From: Lachnospiraceae bacterium
Lineage (GTDB): Bacteria > Bacillota > Clostridia > Lachnospirales > Lachnospiraceae
DNA length: 64,000 nt
Assembly (NCBI GenBank): GCA_017962825.1
Contig: JAGCUO010000081.1
Span: 1-64,000, forward strand
Direction of reading: 5' to 3'
Shown: in pieces, positions 42,315 through 50,633 of the stretch
How the letters are laid out: each line of letters starts with the position of its first letter
Numbering within the stretch: position 1 is the stretch's first letter
Made by a program: the position numbers and the translations under genes
Notes under the pieces: model-generated
The model's input: only the letters and a program-made list of their open reading frames with translations
Database searches by the model: none
Told to the model about the DNA's origin: nothing

Positions 42315-42377
42315 GACAATAGGGACGTACCCCGCTGTCAGGTTTTTTACCTGACAGCGGGGTACGTCCCTATTGTC
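42315..42377. repeat. REP-like palindrome 2
   Basis: Perfect 29-bp arms (42315-42343 and 42349-42377) with a five-T loop, containing GGGACGTACCCC and TGTCAGG. It ends one base beyond the TetR stop codon, so it can act as that operon's 3' hairpin. Shares its core with 40216-40285. Confidence 0.9.
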
Positions 42378-42378
42378 T

Positions 42379-42972
42379 TCACGGCGTTTCGATACCGATC
42401 TTGCTCAGCAGCATCACACCCATGTTGTACATCATCTTATACGCTTTATCCTTGGATAATTTGTAATTATCCGTCATCATCATAAGCGCAAGTCCGTGGG
42501 TGTATATTACAGTATCCCTGACGGTTTCGCTCAGAAGTTTAGGAGAAACATCGTACTCCTTGGACAGAAGTTTGAATGCATGCTCGTCAAATTGGAATTC
42601 AAAAATGCTTCGCCCCTCATATGGGTCTTCTCCGATCGTTTCCATTGGATCGTCCACACTTGTGAATCTGAATACATGCGGATGATCGCAGGCGGCGGAA
42701 AGATACATCTTACCGGATATAAAGAACGCTTCGATCGCATTCTTCCCTTTCATGGCTTCTGCCATGAGACCGAATAGCTTATGCCCCGCATACCTCATCA
42801 GTTCTTTTTTCAGATCCGTCATGCTTCCGAACTGCCAGGAAATCGGCTGCGTCGAACATCCCAGAGAAGCTGCTATGGGCTTGATGCCCACTGCTCCTAT
42901 GCCCGACTCATCCAGAATCTCATATGCTGCTTCCAATATCATTTCTTTGGTGATTTTCGTTTTTCTGCCCAT
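42379..42972 (-). CDS. TetR/AcrR-family regulator
   Basis: 197 residues. N-terminal helix-turn-helix (TKEMILEAAYEILDESGIGAVGIKPIAASLGCSTQPISWQFGS) and a helical ligand domain. It lies third in an operon behind two flavoproteins (10 bp gap). A perfect palindrome overlaps the operon promoter, so it probably controls itself and the flavoproteins in response to a xenobiotic or quinone-like compound; the ligand is not evident. Confidence 0.9.
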   Translation of the reverse strand: MGRKTKITKEMILEAAYEILDESGIGAVGIKPIAASLGCSTQPISWQFGSMTDLKKELMRYAGHKLFGLMAEAMKGKNAIEAFFISGKMYLSAACDHPHVFRFTSVDDPMETIGEDPYEGRSIFEFQFDEHAFKLLSKEYDVSPKLLSETVRDTVIYTHGLALMMMTDNYKLSKDKAYKMMYNMGVMLLSKIGIETP

Positions 42973-42982
42973 GCGTTTATCC

Positions 42983-43633
42983 TTAGGTGTAAGGTTTGTA
43001 ATCCAGCGGTTTCGTACATCCCAGGCTTTCCGCGTCTCTCATAAAGCTTTTTCTGACCGCGGTCCTGAAAAAGAAACCGACCATTAATCTTACGGGAGCA
43101 GGGAATATTTCGGGGCCTGTAAATGCCTTACACTTATCGGAATTGAAATTGCCGTTTGCGGAAAACTCTCTTCCCATCTCTCCGTAGGGACTTGTAGCCT
43201 TTACTCTGTTTTCGTCATTCAGAAATCTTATCTCAAAATTCCCGCCCTTGCAAAGCGTTCCGCCATATTCGCATCCGAGACGGCCGGCAAGCCTTTCAAG
43301 ATAGGCTTCTCCGCATCTTAACTGAACTCCTTCCGCAAATCCGCTCTGAAGTATAAACGACATCTTCGCACCGCCTGTTTTGGGAGTCAATGTTTCCAAA
43401 AACTCCATCAAAAGTCCGGGAATGCATTCTACATAAAGGGGAAGAGCGATCAGGATATTATCACTTTCATCATATGCCTTGCGTATATTATCCCAAGACT
43501 TTTTATCTGATATTTCGTACAGATCGAAGGTATCGCCCTTTTCACACATACCTTTTGTAAACTCACTAAGGATCTTGTCGGTATTACTGTATTTCTTGAT
43601 CCTGGGGCTTCCGTTTATTATCAGCACATGCAT
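42983..43633 (-). CDS. Flavodoxin-fold NAD(P)H-dependent oxidoreductase
   Basis: 216 residues. The flavodoxin-like FMN motif NGSPRIKKYSNTDKIL (residues 7-22) and ALPLYVECIPGLLMEFLETL are visible. The family reduces quinones, nitro- or azo-compounds using FMN. It overlaps the preceding flavoprotein gene by 13 bp and precedes tetR. Confidence 0.85.
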   Translation of the reverse strand: MHVLIINGSPRIKKYSNTDKILSEFTKGMCEKGDTFDLYEISDKKSWDNIRKAYDESDNILIALPLYVECIPGLLMEFLETLTPKTGGAKMSFILQSGFAEGVQLRCGEAYLERLAGRLGCEYGGTLCKGGNFEIRFLNDENRVKATSPYGEMGREFSANGNFNSDKCKAFTGPEIFPAPVRLMVGFFFRTAVRKSFMRDAESLGCTKPLDYKPYT

Positions 43634-44127
43634 GATACAGCCTCCTTTATCTCACCGGCACCGAATACTCCGAGGGATTCGCTCTCCAGATTAAGCGCCG
43701 CTCTTTCAACCCATCTTTCCAGAAATTCCTTATCCGCATCACCCATGCAGATCAAACCCACATCCGCATTTTTCCTGTATCTGGATATATGTCTCATCTG
43801 ACCGCCCGCAAACTTAAGATTCATCGTAAGTACCGGAAGAATCCTGTCAAAAACATTCTTTCCCTTGTGATCGATAAATCCCAGCGCAGTATCCGATATC
43901 ACCCAGTACTGATCCGCATGAATGAGCTTCTTTAAAATGATCTCATAATCATCTTTTACAGAACACTCTCCCGGAGTCTTAAGCCAGCAATAATTACATC
44001 CTATGCAGTGGCTTATCTTAAGTGAACCGGCTTCAACTATATCAACTTCTATTTTACCTGCCTCGGCCTGCTTACGTAATTCTTCCGTAACCGATGTATC
44101 CGAAGTCGTGTTGACTACAAGGATCAT
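43621..44127 (-). CDS. Iron-sulfur flavoprotein-like NADPH oxidoreductase
   Basis: 168 residues with flavodoxin-like fold and a cysteine cluster HCIGCNYCWLKTPGEC (residues about 40-55), similar to the compact CxxCxxC(x7)C motif of iron-sulfur flavoproteins (Isf/flavodoxin-like). It lacks the GSPR phosphate loop at its N-terminus (MILVVNTTSDTS instead). First gene of the TetR-controlled operon, expressed from the palindrome-overlapped promoter. Confidence 0.8.
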   Translation of the reverse strand: MILVVNTTSDTSVTEELRKQAEAGKIEVDIVEAGSLKISHCIGCNYCWLKTPGECSVKDDYEIILKKLIHADQYWVISDTALGFIDHKGKNVFDRILPVLTMNLKFAGGQMRHISRYRKNADVGLICMGDADKEFLERWVERAALNLESESLGVFGAGEIKEAVSCMC

Positions 44128-44167
44128 GATTTTCCTCCTACACTTTTGTTATAATATAAATGCGTTT

Positions 44168-44210
44168 ATATAAACATGTTTATATTATATCGTCTCAGAT
44201 TGTTTGTCAA
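44168..44210 (-). promoter_or_regulatory. Promoter with palindromic operator of the TetR operon
   Basis: On the minus strand TTGACA (44210-44205) and a perfect TATAAT (44189-44184) are 15 bp apart. The 18-bp perfect palindrome 44168-44185 (ATATAAACATGTTTATAT) abuts and partly covers the -10. A second palindrome GTTTATATAAAC (44164-44175) overlaps it. Such a position fits repression by the TetR protein encoded in the operon. Confidence 0.8.
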
Positions 44211-44223
44211 CACATAAAAACAC

Positions 44224-44251
44224 CCTCTTTACCGTTCATCCGGTAAAGAGG
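44224..44251 (-). terminator. Terminator of the GNAT/PurA-like operon
   Basis: CCTCTTTACCG and CGGTAAAGAGG pair in an 11-bp stem with a six-base loop. On the minus strand it is followed by GTGTTTTTATG. It lies about 40 bp after the stop of the GNAT gene. Confidence 0.85.
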
Positions 44252-44290
44252 ATGCATTTTCATCCGTCCCTGTAAGTATTATCACTTGTC

Positions 44291-44842
44291 TTATTTTATC
44301 CCGCTTCCGGTCCATGTCAGGAATGTTTTATATCCAAGCTTGGAATACCATTTTGTTTCATAGGTATAATGAATATAGCTGTAGTCATACGACTCTTCCC
44401 TAAGTATCTTCGTTACGTTTTTCACCATGGTAAGTCCTATACCCCTGTCACGGTATTTCGGCAGCGTTCCGACACATCCCGGTCCGCCTATCCTGCAATT
44501 CTTACCATCCATAATATGCTCGCCGAAATCCTGTATCATGCAAAAAGATGCAATCTTACCGTCAACATATCCGCAATAGATCCGTGCGCTTTCGTTAAAA
44601 AACTCCACCCAGTGGGGAACTACTTTTGCGACCGCTTCCTTTAAATCTTTCATATCACCGTCATAGAGGCTGAATGTTACATTCCCGCTTAATTCCTTCT
44701 CATAAACATTTGTATCAAAACCCTTAAGTTCCAGAAGCATCTCGGATGCAGGCTCACTATCCGGGACATTTTTTACATAATCCCGTTCAAAATATCCGGG
44801 ATGCATTTCGTTAAAAAGTTTAGCGTATTGTTCTTTGGTCAT
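44291..44842 (-). CDS. GNAT-family N-acetyltransferase
   Basis: About 183 residues. The acetyl-CoA motif lies in VGTLPKYRDRGIGLTMVKNV (RDRGIG, residues about 135-145) and the C-terminal GNAT strand in YDYSYIHYTYETKWYSKLGYKTF. The ATG at 44840-44842 has AAGGAG six bases upstream; the longest frame would overlap the previous gene's stop. It is last in a five-gene operon. The acetyl acceptor is unknown. Confidence 0.86.
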   Translation of the reverse strand: MTKEQYAKLFNEMHPGYFERDYVKNVPDSEPASEMLLELKGFDTNVYEKELSGNVTFSLYDGDMKDLKEAVAKVVPHWVEFFNESARIYCGYVDGKIASFCMIQDFGEHIMDGKNCRIGGPGCVGTLPKYRDRGIGLTMVKNVTKILREESYDYSYIHYTYETKWYSKLGYKTFLTWTGSGIK

Positions 44843-44852
44843 AAAATTCTCC

Positions 44853-46061
44853 TTAATCGTCACACTCCCTGTTTATTCGGGAATAGGATTTATATATATT
44901 GGCAAAGGTTTCCTGTATTACCGGAATCGAAACGAACTCCTCTACCGTAATATCGCCTTCTCCTGTCAGTATTTTCCCGTCAGTTTCATTAAGATGAGTG
45001 ATAAAAAGCGATGCTTTGGTCTTTTCTATACCGCATTCATCCAGATCTTCCAAAACAGGACGGACAAACTCCTCCGCTCCCGGGTGCTTTGCATATCTGA
45101 TATCACCCTGCCATGGGTTATGTACATTTGTTATATCAGGGGTTGTGATCCCTATTTCCGCCGGAGTACATTCATAGGGCAAATGTCCTGCTCCGTGCCT
45201 TGTTACATAGCTTCTTGTAATATAAACAGCTTCACTCAGTTCAAGGCCGTACTTTTTTAATATCCTGCAGGGATTATATAGTCCCGTTCTGGATGCGGTA
45301 ACATGGGGAGCATACTCTTCATTTTCGGAATCAAGCAAAAGCCCCTGGCCTGTTTCAAACAGCACCTGCTGTCTGCTGGTTAATAGCCCTGACACGTCTC
45401 CGCAGATGCTGACATTTTTTTCCGCATTCTTTTGAGCCTCAATGATCCAATTACTCAAAACATCGGATGCCCCCAGCATGTCATACAATTCCTGCGCTTC
45501 CGAAGATAAGCTCTTTCCGTCTATTCCAAGGTGAGAAAGCCTAAGCCTCGTATAACCTTCCCGTAACTCCAAAAGTTTTTTTAGAAGGTCTTCTTCGCCC
45601 GTTCCAAGCACTTCTTCCACCGTGATGCCGAAGCCCGCCCCGGTTCTCAGGTCGCATTCATTAATGCCCATTCCGCAGCTTCCGTGTCTCTTATCACCCC
45701 GTGACATTTCAAGCAGCATGTTTATCAGAATGTCATCTATTATCGTCACACATGTTCCGGGGTCACAGTATATCTTAGGACAGATCCCGGTCAGGGTATT
45801 AAACTCCTCCACCTCTTCGCCCAGCTTATACAGATCGGGGTAATAAGAATCAGCCCAAAATGTATCCGCCATGCGAAAAGAGCCCGCCGACAACTGGTGG
45901 AAAACAAACCTTTTGCCCGGTGTTTCCACTGTATGCCCGGCCTGGGCTCCTCCGTTATGCTTTATTACGAGAGTACCGGGAGACTTGCTACAGAAATAAT
46001 CCGTTGCAAGTCCCTTTCCCTCATCTCCGAATCCTTTACCGATCACTGCACGGATATTCAT
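44853..46061 (-). CDS. Divergent adenylosuccinate synthetase homologue
   Basis: 402 residues, shorter than the usual ~430. It keeps the PurA landmarks: GFGDEGKG with the catalytic Asp (near 12), NGGAQAGHTV with the catalytic His, GQGLLLD and SYVTRHGAGHLP near the IMP/aspartate sites. But the usual WGDEGKGK becomes GFGDEGKGL, and the C-terminus is shortened and rewritten. PurA makes adenylosuccinate from IMP, aspartate and GTP. Here the gene lies in an operon with VWA, kinase-like and GNAT genes, not purine genes. I think it is a paralogue with a changed substrate or a housekeeping PurA that has drifted; the sequence alone cannot decide. Confidence 0.8.
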   Translation of the reverse strand: MNIRAVIGKGFGDEGKGLATDYFCSKSPGTLVIKHNGGAQAGHTVETPGKRFVFHQLSAGSFRMADTFWADSYYPDLYKLGEEVEEFNTLTGICPKIYCDPGTCVTIIDDILINMLLEMSRGDKRHGSCGMGINECDLRTGAGFGITVEEVLGTGEEDLLKKLLELREGYTRLRLSHLGIDGKSLSSEAQELYDMLGASDVLSNWIIEAQKNAEKNVSICGDVSGLLTSRQQVLFETGQGLLLDSENEEYAPHVTASRTGLYNPCRILKKYGLELSEAVYITRSYVTRHGAGHLPYECTPAEIGITTPDITNVHNPWQGDIRYAKHPGAEEFVRPVLEDLDECGIEKTKASLFITHLNETDGKILTGEGDITVEEFVSIPVIQETFANIYKSYSRINRECDD

Positions 46062-46063
46062 GA

Positions 46064-46966
46064 TCAGAAGAAAAGTCCCTTCTTTTTACTCTTGATGGTA
46101 AGTTCGCTGAGCGCTCTCTTTACAACGGGAAGTTTTTCCTCCGGCCACTGCTTAAGAGTTTCCTCAAATTCCATTCCCTCCGTCATCTGAATGGTACTGA
46201 TAACTATCTCGGGGATGCAATCTATTTCATCGGTTCTGATAACCATGGTGTGTCCGGGAAGGAAGCTTACGATGTTCTTTGCTTTAGCAAAACCATTATC
46301 AAGGAAAAGATGGAATATCTCAAACTTCTCCTCTGCGGCCTTTACTATATCGCCGACTTTCATATTTACTTTTTCACCGAATACTCTCTCGTAAAGTTCG
46401 GGGAGATTGCCGGGCTCACCTTCTTTTCGGCAGTCCGCATGGTCACCTATAGTGAAAATATAACCTTTCTTCTTTCTCTTTTCATAGCTGTCGAGAGATG
46501 TATGCTTTGCTGCAAAGTACCAAAGAAGGTTTGGTACAACTCTTCCGCTTCCGGCATTTTCAAGCCACAGATCAAGGAGCTGCTCTGCAATCCTGATATC
46601 CGATTCGAACTGGGTAACCTGAAGAGGCGATCTGTCGTCCACATCACCGTAAGCTGCAAACATAAGAGCGGGATCTTTGACCGCATTGGTAGAATACAGC
46701 TTCATCATGGTCTCGTTGAGAGATTCCTGTGCAACCATCTTTGCAAGATATCCCATGGAACCTGTAACATCAAGTCCGAGAATGATGGGAAGTGACTCGG
46801 GATGATCCTCGGAGTCTCTCGCTTCTCTGGTCTGTATAAACTTCGGATCGAATCTCTGATCGCAGGAAGTACTTTTAAATATTTCAGTTTCACTTTGAGC
46901 ACTTGCGATATTTCTGCTGTTTCTAAGCTTATTCCAATCCGCTGCGGTATAACTTCCTCTGCCCAT
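46064..46966 (-). CDS. VWA-domain protein, soluble
   Basis: 300 residues, no signal or helix. The VWA MIDAS is in PIILGLDVTGSMGYLAKM (DxTGS, near residue 66), with a second metal threonine or Asp in FAAYGDVDD, and IFTIGDHADC further on. It starts with an Arg/Asn-rich N-terminal tail (MGRGSYTAADWNKLRNSRN) of a kind seen in proteins annotated only as VWA. It lies 15 bp after a kinase-like gene and 2 bp before a PurA homologue. Function unknown. Confidence 0.85.
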   Translation of the reverse strand: MGRGSYTAADWNKLRNSRNIASAQSETEIFKSTSCDQRFDPKFIQTREARDSEDHPESLPIILGLDVTGSMGYLAKMVAQESLNETMMKLYSTNAVKDPALMFAAYGDVDDRSPLQVTQFESDIRIAEQLLDLWLENAGSGRVVPNLLWYFAAKHTSLDSYEKRKKKGYIFTIGDHADCRKEGEPGNLPELYERVFGEKVNMKVGDIVKAAEEKFEIFHLFLDNGFAKAKNIVSFLPGHTMVIRTDEIDCIPEIVISTIQMTEGMEFEETLKQWPEEKLPVVKRALSELTIKSKKKGLFF

Positions 46967-46981
46967 CTTATCCTCCTTAAA

Positions 46982-47896
46982 TCAAAAGTTCACATTCATC
47001 TGTGCAAAACGTCTTCCGCCGAATCCGTTCTCAATTACTTTGTCCCATTTCTCAAAATCGTCGTACGCATCCTGAGATACTCCGCCCTCCAAAAACTTTA
47101 TCATTTCTTTCGGAGCTTCATCCTTATGTATTCCGAGTATCTTAACGGCAGTCTGCCTCAGCGCCTTAAGATCCGGATTCCCGAATGCAGTATTCACTGC
47201 TCTGATCTTAGTTGCGCTCCACCAGTGTCCCATGAGAACCGCGTGATGGTTGAAAGGATTTATCCATACGGCTTCTTCGGATATTCCGCCATGTATCATA
47301 TCGCTGTAATTTAATACGCAGCAGATATTTTCAAGTCTTGAGACGATCCATGCTACATGCTCGGGCTTTAAGCTTCCGAACATGGGAAGCGGAAACAGAT
47401 TATCGGTTCTTGCAAAAGCAAGCATCACACCGCCGCCTTTAAGATCATATCTTCCGTTCAGTCTGGGAAAACATTCATGAAGCCCCTTAACATCCGCAGG
47501 CGGAATGGTAAGCTGCTGTATTCCCGAAAGCATCTTATCCGCAAGGCTATTGTCGCCCGATCCAAAAACAAATATCGAATTTTTCTTGGTCAGATATACA
47601 TCGGCATCTCCATCCACATATGAATAGAGATATCTGACGGATATCATCTCACCGTCATTCGTTTCAAATTGTGTTTCTTCGGCGCTGTCCCACAGATAAT
47701 CCTCAGTCTTCTTACCTTCTGCTTTTTCATCATGGATCCCGCGAAGGTAATTCAGCATCTGTTTTCTGAATTCCCTGTACCCGAGCAGTTCCTTATCTTC
47801 AAAAAAAGACTTGCCGCCGCAGTATTCGCAAACAAGTGCGCCACTGCTGTCAACGGACATTTCACCGCCGCAGTTTTTGCATTTGAAACTGATCAT
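46982..47896 (-). CDS. Zinc-ribbon protein with degenerate protein-kinase-like domain
   Basis: 304 residues. Residues 3-28 form a zinc ribbon (FKCKNCGGEM ... LVCEYCGGKS). The C-terminal half resembles a kinase C-lobe: SDMIHGGISEEAVWINPFNH stands where kinases have the HRDLKxxN loop, VLMGHWW where DFG would be, and DLKALRQTAVKIL like the following DIYALG helix. The catalytic Asp is replaced by Gly, so it should be inactive or act differently. This kinase relationship is my reading and needs a profile search. It precedes the VWA gene. Confidence 0.72.
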   Translation of the reverse strand: MISFKCKNCGGEMSVDSSGALVCEYCGGKSFFEDKELLGYREFRKQMLNYLRGIHDEKAEGKKTEDYLWDSAEETQFETNDGEMISVRYLYSYVDGDADVYLTKKNSIFVFGSGDNSLADKMLSGIQQLTIPPADVKGLHECFPRLNGRYDLKGGGVMLAFARTDNLFPLPMFGSLKPEHVAWIVSRLENICCVLNYSDMIHGGISEEAVWINPFNHHAVLMGHWWSATKIRAVNTAFGNPDLKALRQTAVKILGIHKDEAPKEMIKFLEGGVSQDAYDDFEKWDKVIENGFGGRRFAQMNVNF

Positions 47897-47922
47897 GATC
47901 TATGCCTCCGCATTATTTAAGA

Positions 47923-49044
47923 TCAATAAACCACCGTAGATCTGGGATCCAAAACTCTGCTGTCATCCCTATAATCATATTCCGCACCGGGACGAATATC
48001 AACATGCTCATAGTAATACTCAGTATAGCCGGACAATACTCCGTCCACAAATCGATGGGAACTTAATATATCCCCGTCCGCGTCATATTGATTAACCGTC
48101 ACAACTCCTCGAAGCGTTGCATCGGATCCGTCACCGTAAGCCTCATCAGACAACCATCTCTGAGTGGATATGGTCTCTTTAAACAAATATCCCTCATCGG
48201 AATATTCATACTCTGTTACGGTTCTGTCTCTGAAAGTATAGATATATTCTATAACTCTTCCCTTTTCATCATAGGAATACTCTTCTGAGGATAATATACT
48301 GCCATCTGATACGTCGTAAGATATTTGTGAGATCACATTTCCGGCATCATCATGATCCAGAACCGTCCTGTAGCGAAGAGCACCCGATTCACCGTATTCC
48401 TCCAACGTAGTTGTATTTCCCTCTTTGATGATCTCCGTCCTGCTGACTATACGTGCGATCCCGTCAGCTCCGAATATCGTGCGCTGTATCATGTTGCCAT
48501 CAGGATCATACAGATCTTCATAGCGAAAAGTTACGCTTCCGCTCTCATCATGATCGGTCTCTTTCTCTTTGTACAGCTTACCTGACTCATCATATTCATA
48601 TTCCACTGTATAGTATGTATCCCCATAATATGCTTCTTTGAAAACCGGGGATCCGTTTTCGTCAAATTCTGTGTGAGAACGTATCTTACCGAATTCGTAT
48701 ATTGTTTCGCTCGTTAAATTTCCGTTCTTATCATATTCGGCTTCGGACAGGGGATTGTCTCTGTAGTCACGTACGGATTCTGTATAGCTTCCCGAAGGAT
48801 CATAAACAAGATCACCGGTAGTATTAATGTATCCGTTTCTGTACTCACACTCTTTTACAAGATTACCGTCACTATCGTATTCATAAGAATACTCTGTAAA
48901 ATAGCTCAAACCGCCGTCTGAATAATAACCGCAGACACCCGTAAGAAGCTTTGGATCATCCTTTGCAAAAGGATTACTTAAACCGCATGCCGCAAGGTTT
49001 ACCGTGATTGCCAATATGATAAGTACACAGAGCAGTTTTTTCAT
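47923..49044 (-). CDS. YD-repeat-like lipoprotein
   Basis: About 373 residues. A lipoprotein signal ends at LAACG (Cys near 19). The rest is a run of about 15 short repeats of the form Y-x-Y/F-D-x-x-G-N/S-x, e.g. YEYDSDGNLVKE, YDPSGSYTES, FDENGSPVF, YEYDESGKLYKE, SYDEKGRVIEYIY, as in RHS/YD-repeat proteins without the toxin core. I take the ATG (49042-49044) behind GAAGGAGG; the frame extends 18 residues further without support. First gene of the five-gene operon; presumably surface-exposed. Confidence 0.83.
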   Translation of the reverse strand: MKKLLCVLIILAITVNLAACGLSNPFAKDDPKLLTGVCGYYSDGGLSYFTEYSYEYDSDGNLVKECEYRNGYINTTGDLVYDPSGSYTESVRDYRDNPLSEAEYDKNGNLTSETIYEFGKIRSHTEFDENGSPVFKEAYYGDTYYTVEYEYDESGKLYKEKETDHDESGSVTFRYEDLYDPDGNMIQRTIFGADGIARIVSRTEIIKEGNTTTLEEYGESGALRYRTVLDHDDAGNVISQISYDVSDGSILSSEEYSYDEKGRVIEYIYTFRDRTVTEYEYSDEGYLFKETISTQRWLSDEAYGDGSDATLRGVVTVNQYDADGDILSSHRFVDGVLSGYTEYYYEHVDIRPGAEYDYRDDSRVLDPRSTVVY

Positions 49045-49143
49045 AATGCCTCCTTCGGAAAAACATTTGAAGCCTTCAAATCTATTGACGAAAAACACTT
49101 ACCGGGCGTCACACATCCTATTTTAACATAATCGAAAAAAATA

Positions 49144-49171
49144 AGAGTCAGAGGCTGAATTCTCTGACTCT
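49144..49171 (-). terminator. Terminator of the cystine-uptake/desulfhydrase operon
   Basis: AGAGTCAGAG and CTCTGACTCT pair in a 10-bp stem with an 8-base loop. On the minus strand it is followed by TATTTTTTT. It lies 25 bp beyond the stop of the PLP enzyme gene. Confidence 0.9.
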
Positions 49172-49196
49172 ATGTGCCGTATTATAGTTTTATGAG

Positions 49197-50213
49197 CTAG
49201 GCCGTAACATCTCTCAGAATCTGAGCCAATTGAACCTGCTTGGGGAAAAGACCGTATAATCCACCCGTATGGATAAACAGGATATTTTCATATCCGTCAA
49301 ATGTTCCCTTCAGAATCTCATTATATAGTCCGTAGAAAGCTTTTCCGGTATAAACAGGATCGAGTATTATTCCTTCCTTGGAGGCGATGTCTGATATAAA
49401 CTTAAGCTCATCATCCTTGGAGATCGCATACCCGAGGCCTTTGTAGCCGTCGATAAAAGTAAGATCTTCCGTCTCAAATTCCTCACCGAGGATAAGTCCG
49501 GTTTCACCGATGATATTTTTGCTCACCTTCTCAAAATAATCCTTGTTGTCGCATACGGTGATACCGACTATTTTCTTATCAAGTCCGTATATCCGGTTTC
49601 CGAGATACAATCCGCTGTAGGTTCCGCCGGATCCGGCCGCGCATACTATTAAGTCAAATTTTGTACCGATCTCTTTTTCCTGCTCGGCAATTTCTTTGAT
49701 GGCACCGATGTATCCGAGATTTCCTATTCCGTTGGAGGCTCCCACCGGAATAATGTAGGGATTATGGCCGGATGATCTGTAATCTTCCGCAATCTCCTCC
49801 ATTTTGGTCTGAAGGCTTATACACTCTTTCTTCTCATCAAGGATGGTCACCTTGGCGCCAAGAATCAGATCAAGAAGGTAATTACCTTCGATCACGGCAT
49901 CTTTATGTCCGCTTAAAACAAGGTGGGATCTGATACCAAGACGAGCAGCTACAGCCGCCGTTGATCTTGCATGATTGGACTGAATCCCGCCTGCAGTGAT
50001 CACAACATCCGCCTTTTTATCCAGTGCTTCGTAAAAAGAATACTCCAGCTTTCTGATCTTATTTCCGGATGTTTCAACACCTGTAAGATCGTCCCTTTTG
50101 ATCCATATGTTTTTACCTGTTTCACCCGAAATCACTTCGAGTTTTTGCATGGGTGTCGGCAGATGGGCAAGATTTAATTTTCCGATTTTTTCAGTTTTAT
50201 CGATAATACTCAT
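49197..50213 (-). CDS. D-cysteine desulfhydrase / ACC deaminase family PLP enzyme
   Basis: 338 residues, fold-type II PLP enzyme. It has LPTPMQKLEVISGETGKNIWIKRDD, SGNKIRKLEY (PLP lysine near 52), AGGIQSNHARSTAAVAARLG and AAGSGGTYSGLYLG (phosphate cup). D-cysteine desulfhydrases release H2S, ammonia and pyruvate; ACC deaminases are close relatives. Its place behind a cystine-type amino-acid importer favours sulfur amino-acid breakdown. Confidence 0.88.
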   Translation of the reverse strand: MSIIDKTEKIGKLNLAHLPTPMQKLEVISGETGKNIWIKRDDLTGVETSGNKIRKLEYSFYEALDKKADVVITAGGIQSNHARSTAAVAARLGIRSHLVLSGHKDAVIEGNYLLDLILGAKVTILDEKKECISLQTKMEEIAEDYRSSGHNPYIIPVGASNGIGNLGYIGAIKEIAEQEKEIGTKFDLIVCAAGSGGTYSGLYLGNRIYGLDKKIVGITVCDNKDYFEKVSKNIIGETGLILGEEFETEDLTFIDGYKGLGYAISKDDELKFISDIASKEGIILDPVYTGKAFYGLYNEILKGTFDGYENILFIHTGGLYGLFPKQVQLAQILRDVTA

Positions 50214-50222
50214 ATAAAAGTG

Positions 50223-50609
50223 TCAATATCCGTAATTTGCTTCAATGACAATATCTTCGAATGTCACGGCGCGTACTTCTCCGGGACCTTCGGGTGATGA
50301 AGGTTCATACTGGATCTTATAGCCGTCTTCTTTAAATCTCTTGATGATATCATTCAGCTCTTCCCTTGTATCGATCTTAAAGCAGACATGTGCAAGTCCG
50401 CTGCGGTTGGGATCTTTGGGAGAGTCAACTATCTCAGGCTTTGTCATAAGTTCAAGCCACGCCTGACCGTCAAATTCCAAGATATATGAATAATACCCTT
50501 TATCCGGATTATCAAAAGTTTTAAGGACCTTTGCACCGAAATAGCTTTCAAAAAATTTCTTTGCTCCTTCGAGGTCTTTGACAAATACACCTACATTTTT
50601 AAGATACAT
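50223..50609 (-). CDS. VOC (glyoxalase/dioxygenase) superfamily protein
   Basis: 128 residues with the paired beta-alpha-beta-beta-beta repeats of the VOC fold: MYLKNVGVFVKDLEGAKKFFESYFGAKVLKTF and the second half LAHVCFKIDTREELNDIIKRFKEDG, ending FEDIVIEANYG. Potential metal ligands are few. It lies between the PLP enzyme (9 bp) and an AhpD-like protein; the substrate is unknown, perhaps a thiol adduct. Confidence 0.85.
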   Translation of the reverse strand: MYLKNVGVFVKDLEGAKKFFESYFGAKVLKTFDNPDKGYYSYILEFDGQAWLELMTKPEIVDSPKDPNRSGLAHVCFKIDTREELNDIIKRFKEDGYKIQYEPSSPEGPGEVRAVTFEDIVIEANYGY

Positions 50610-50633
50610 ATTCGCTCCTTTCAGAGTTGCGGT

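Noticed and set aside
44853..46061. PurZ (2-aminoadenine synthesis) enzyme
   Set aside because: The PurA catalytic Asp (GDEGKG) is retained, no DUF550/dATPase or PolA partner is present, and there is no phage context.
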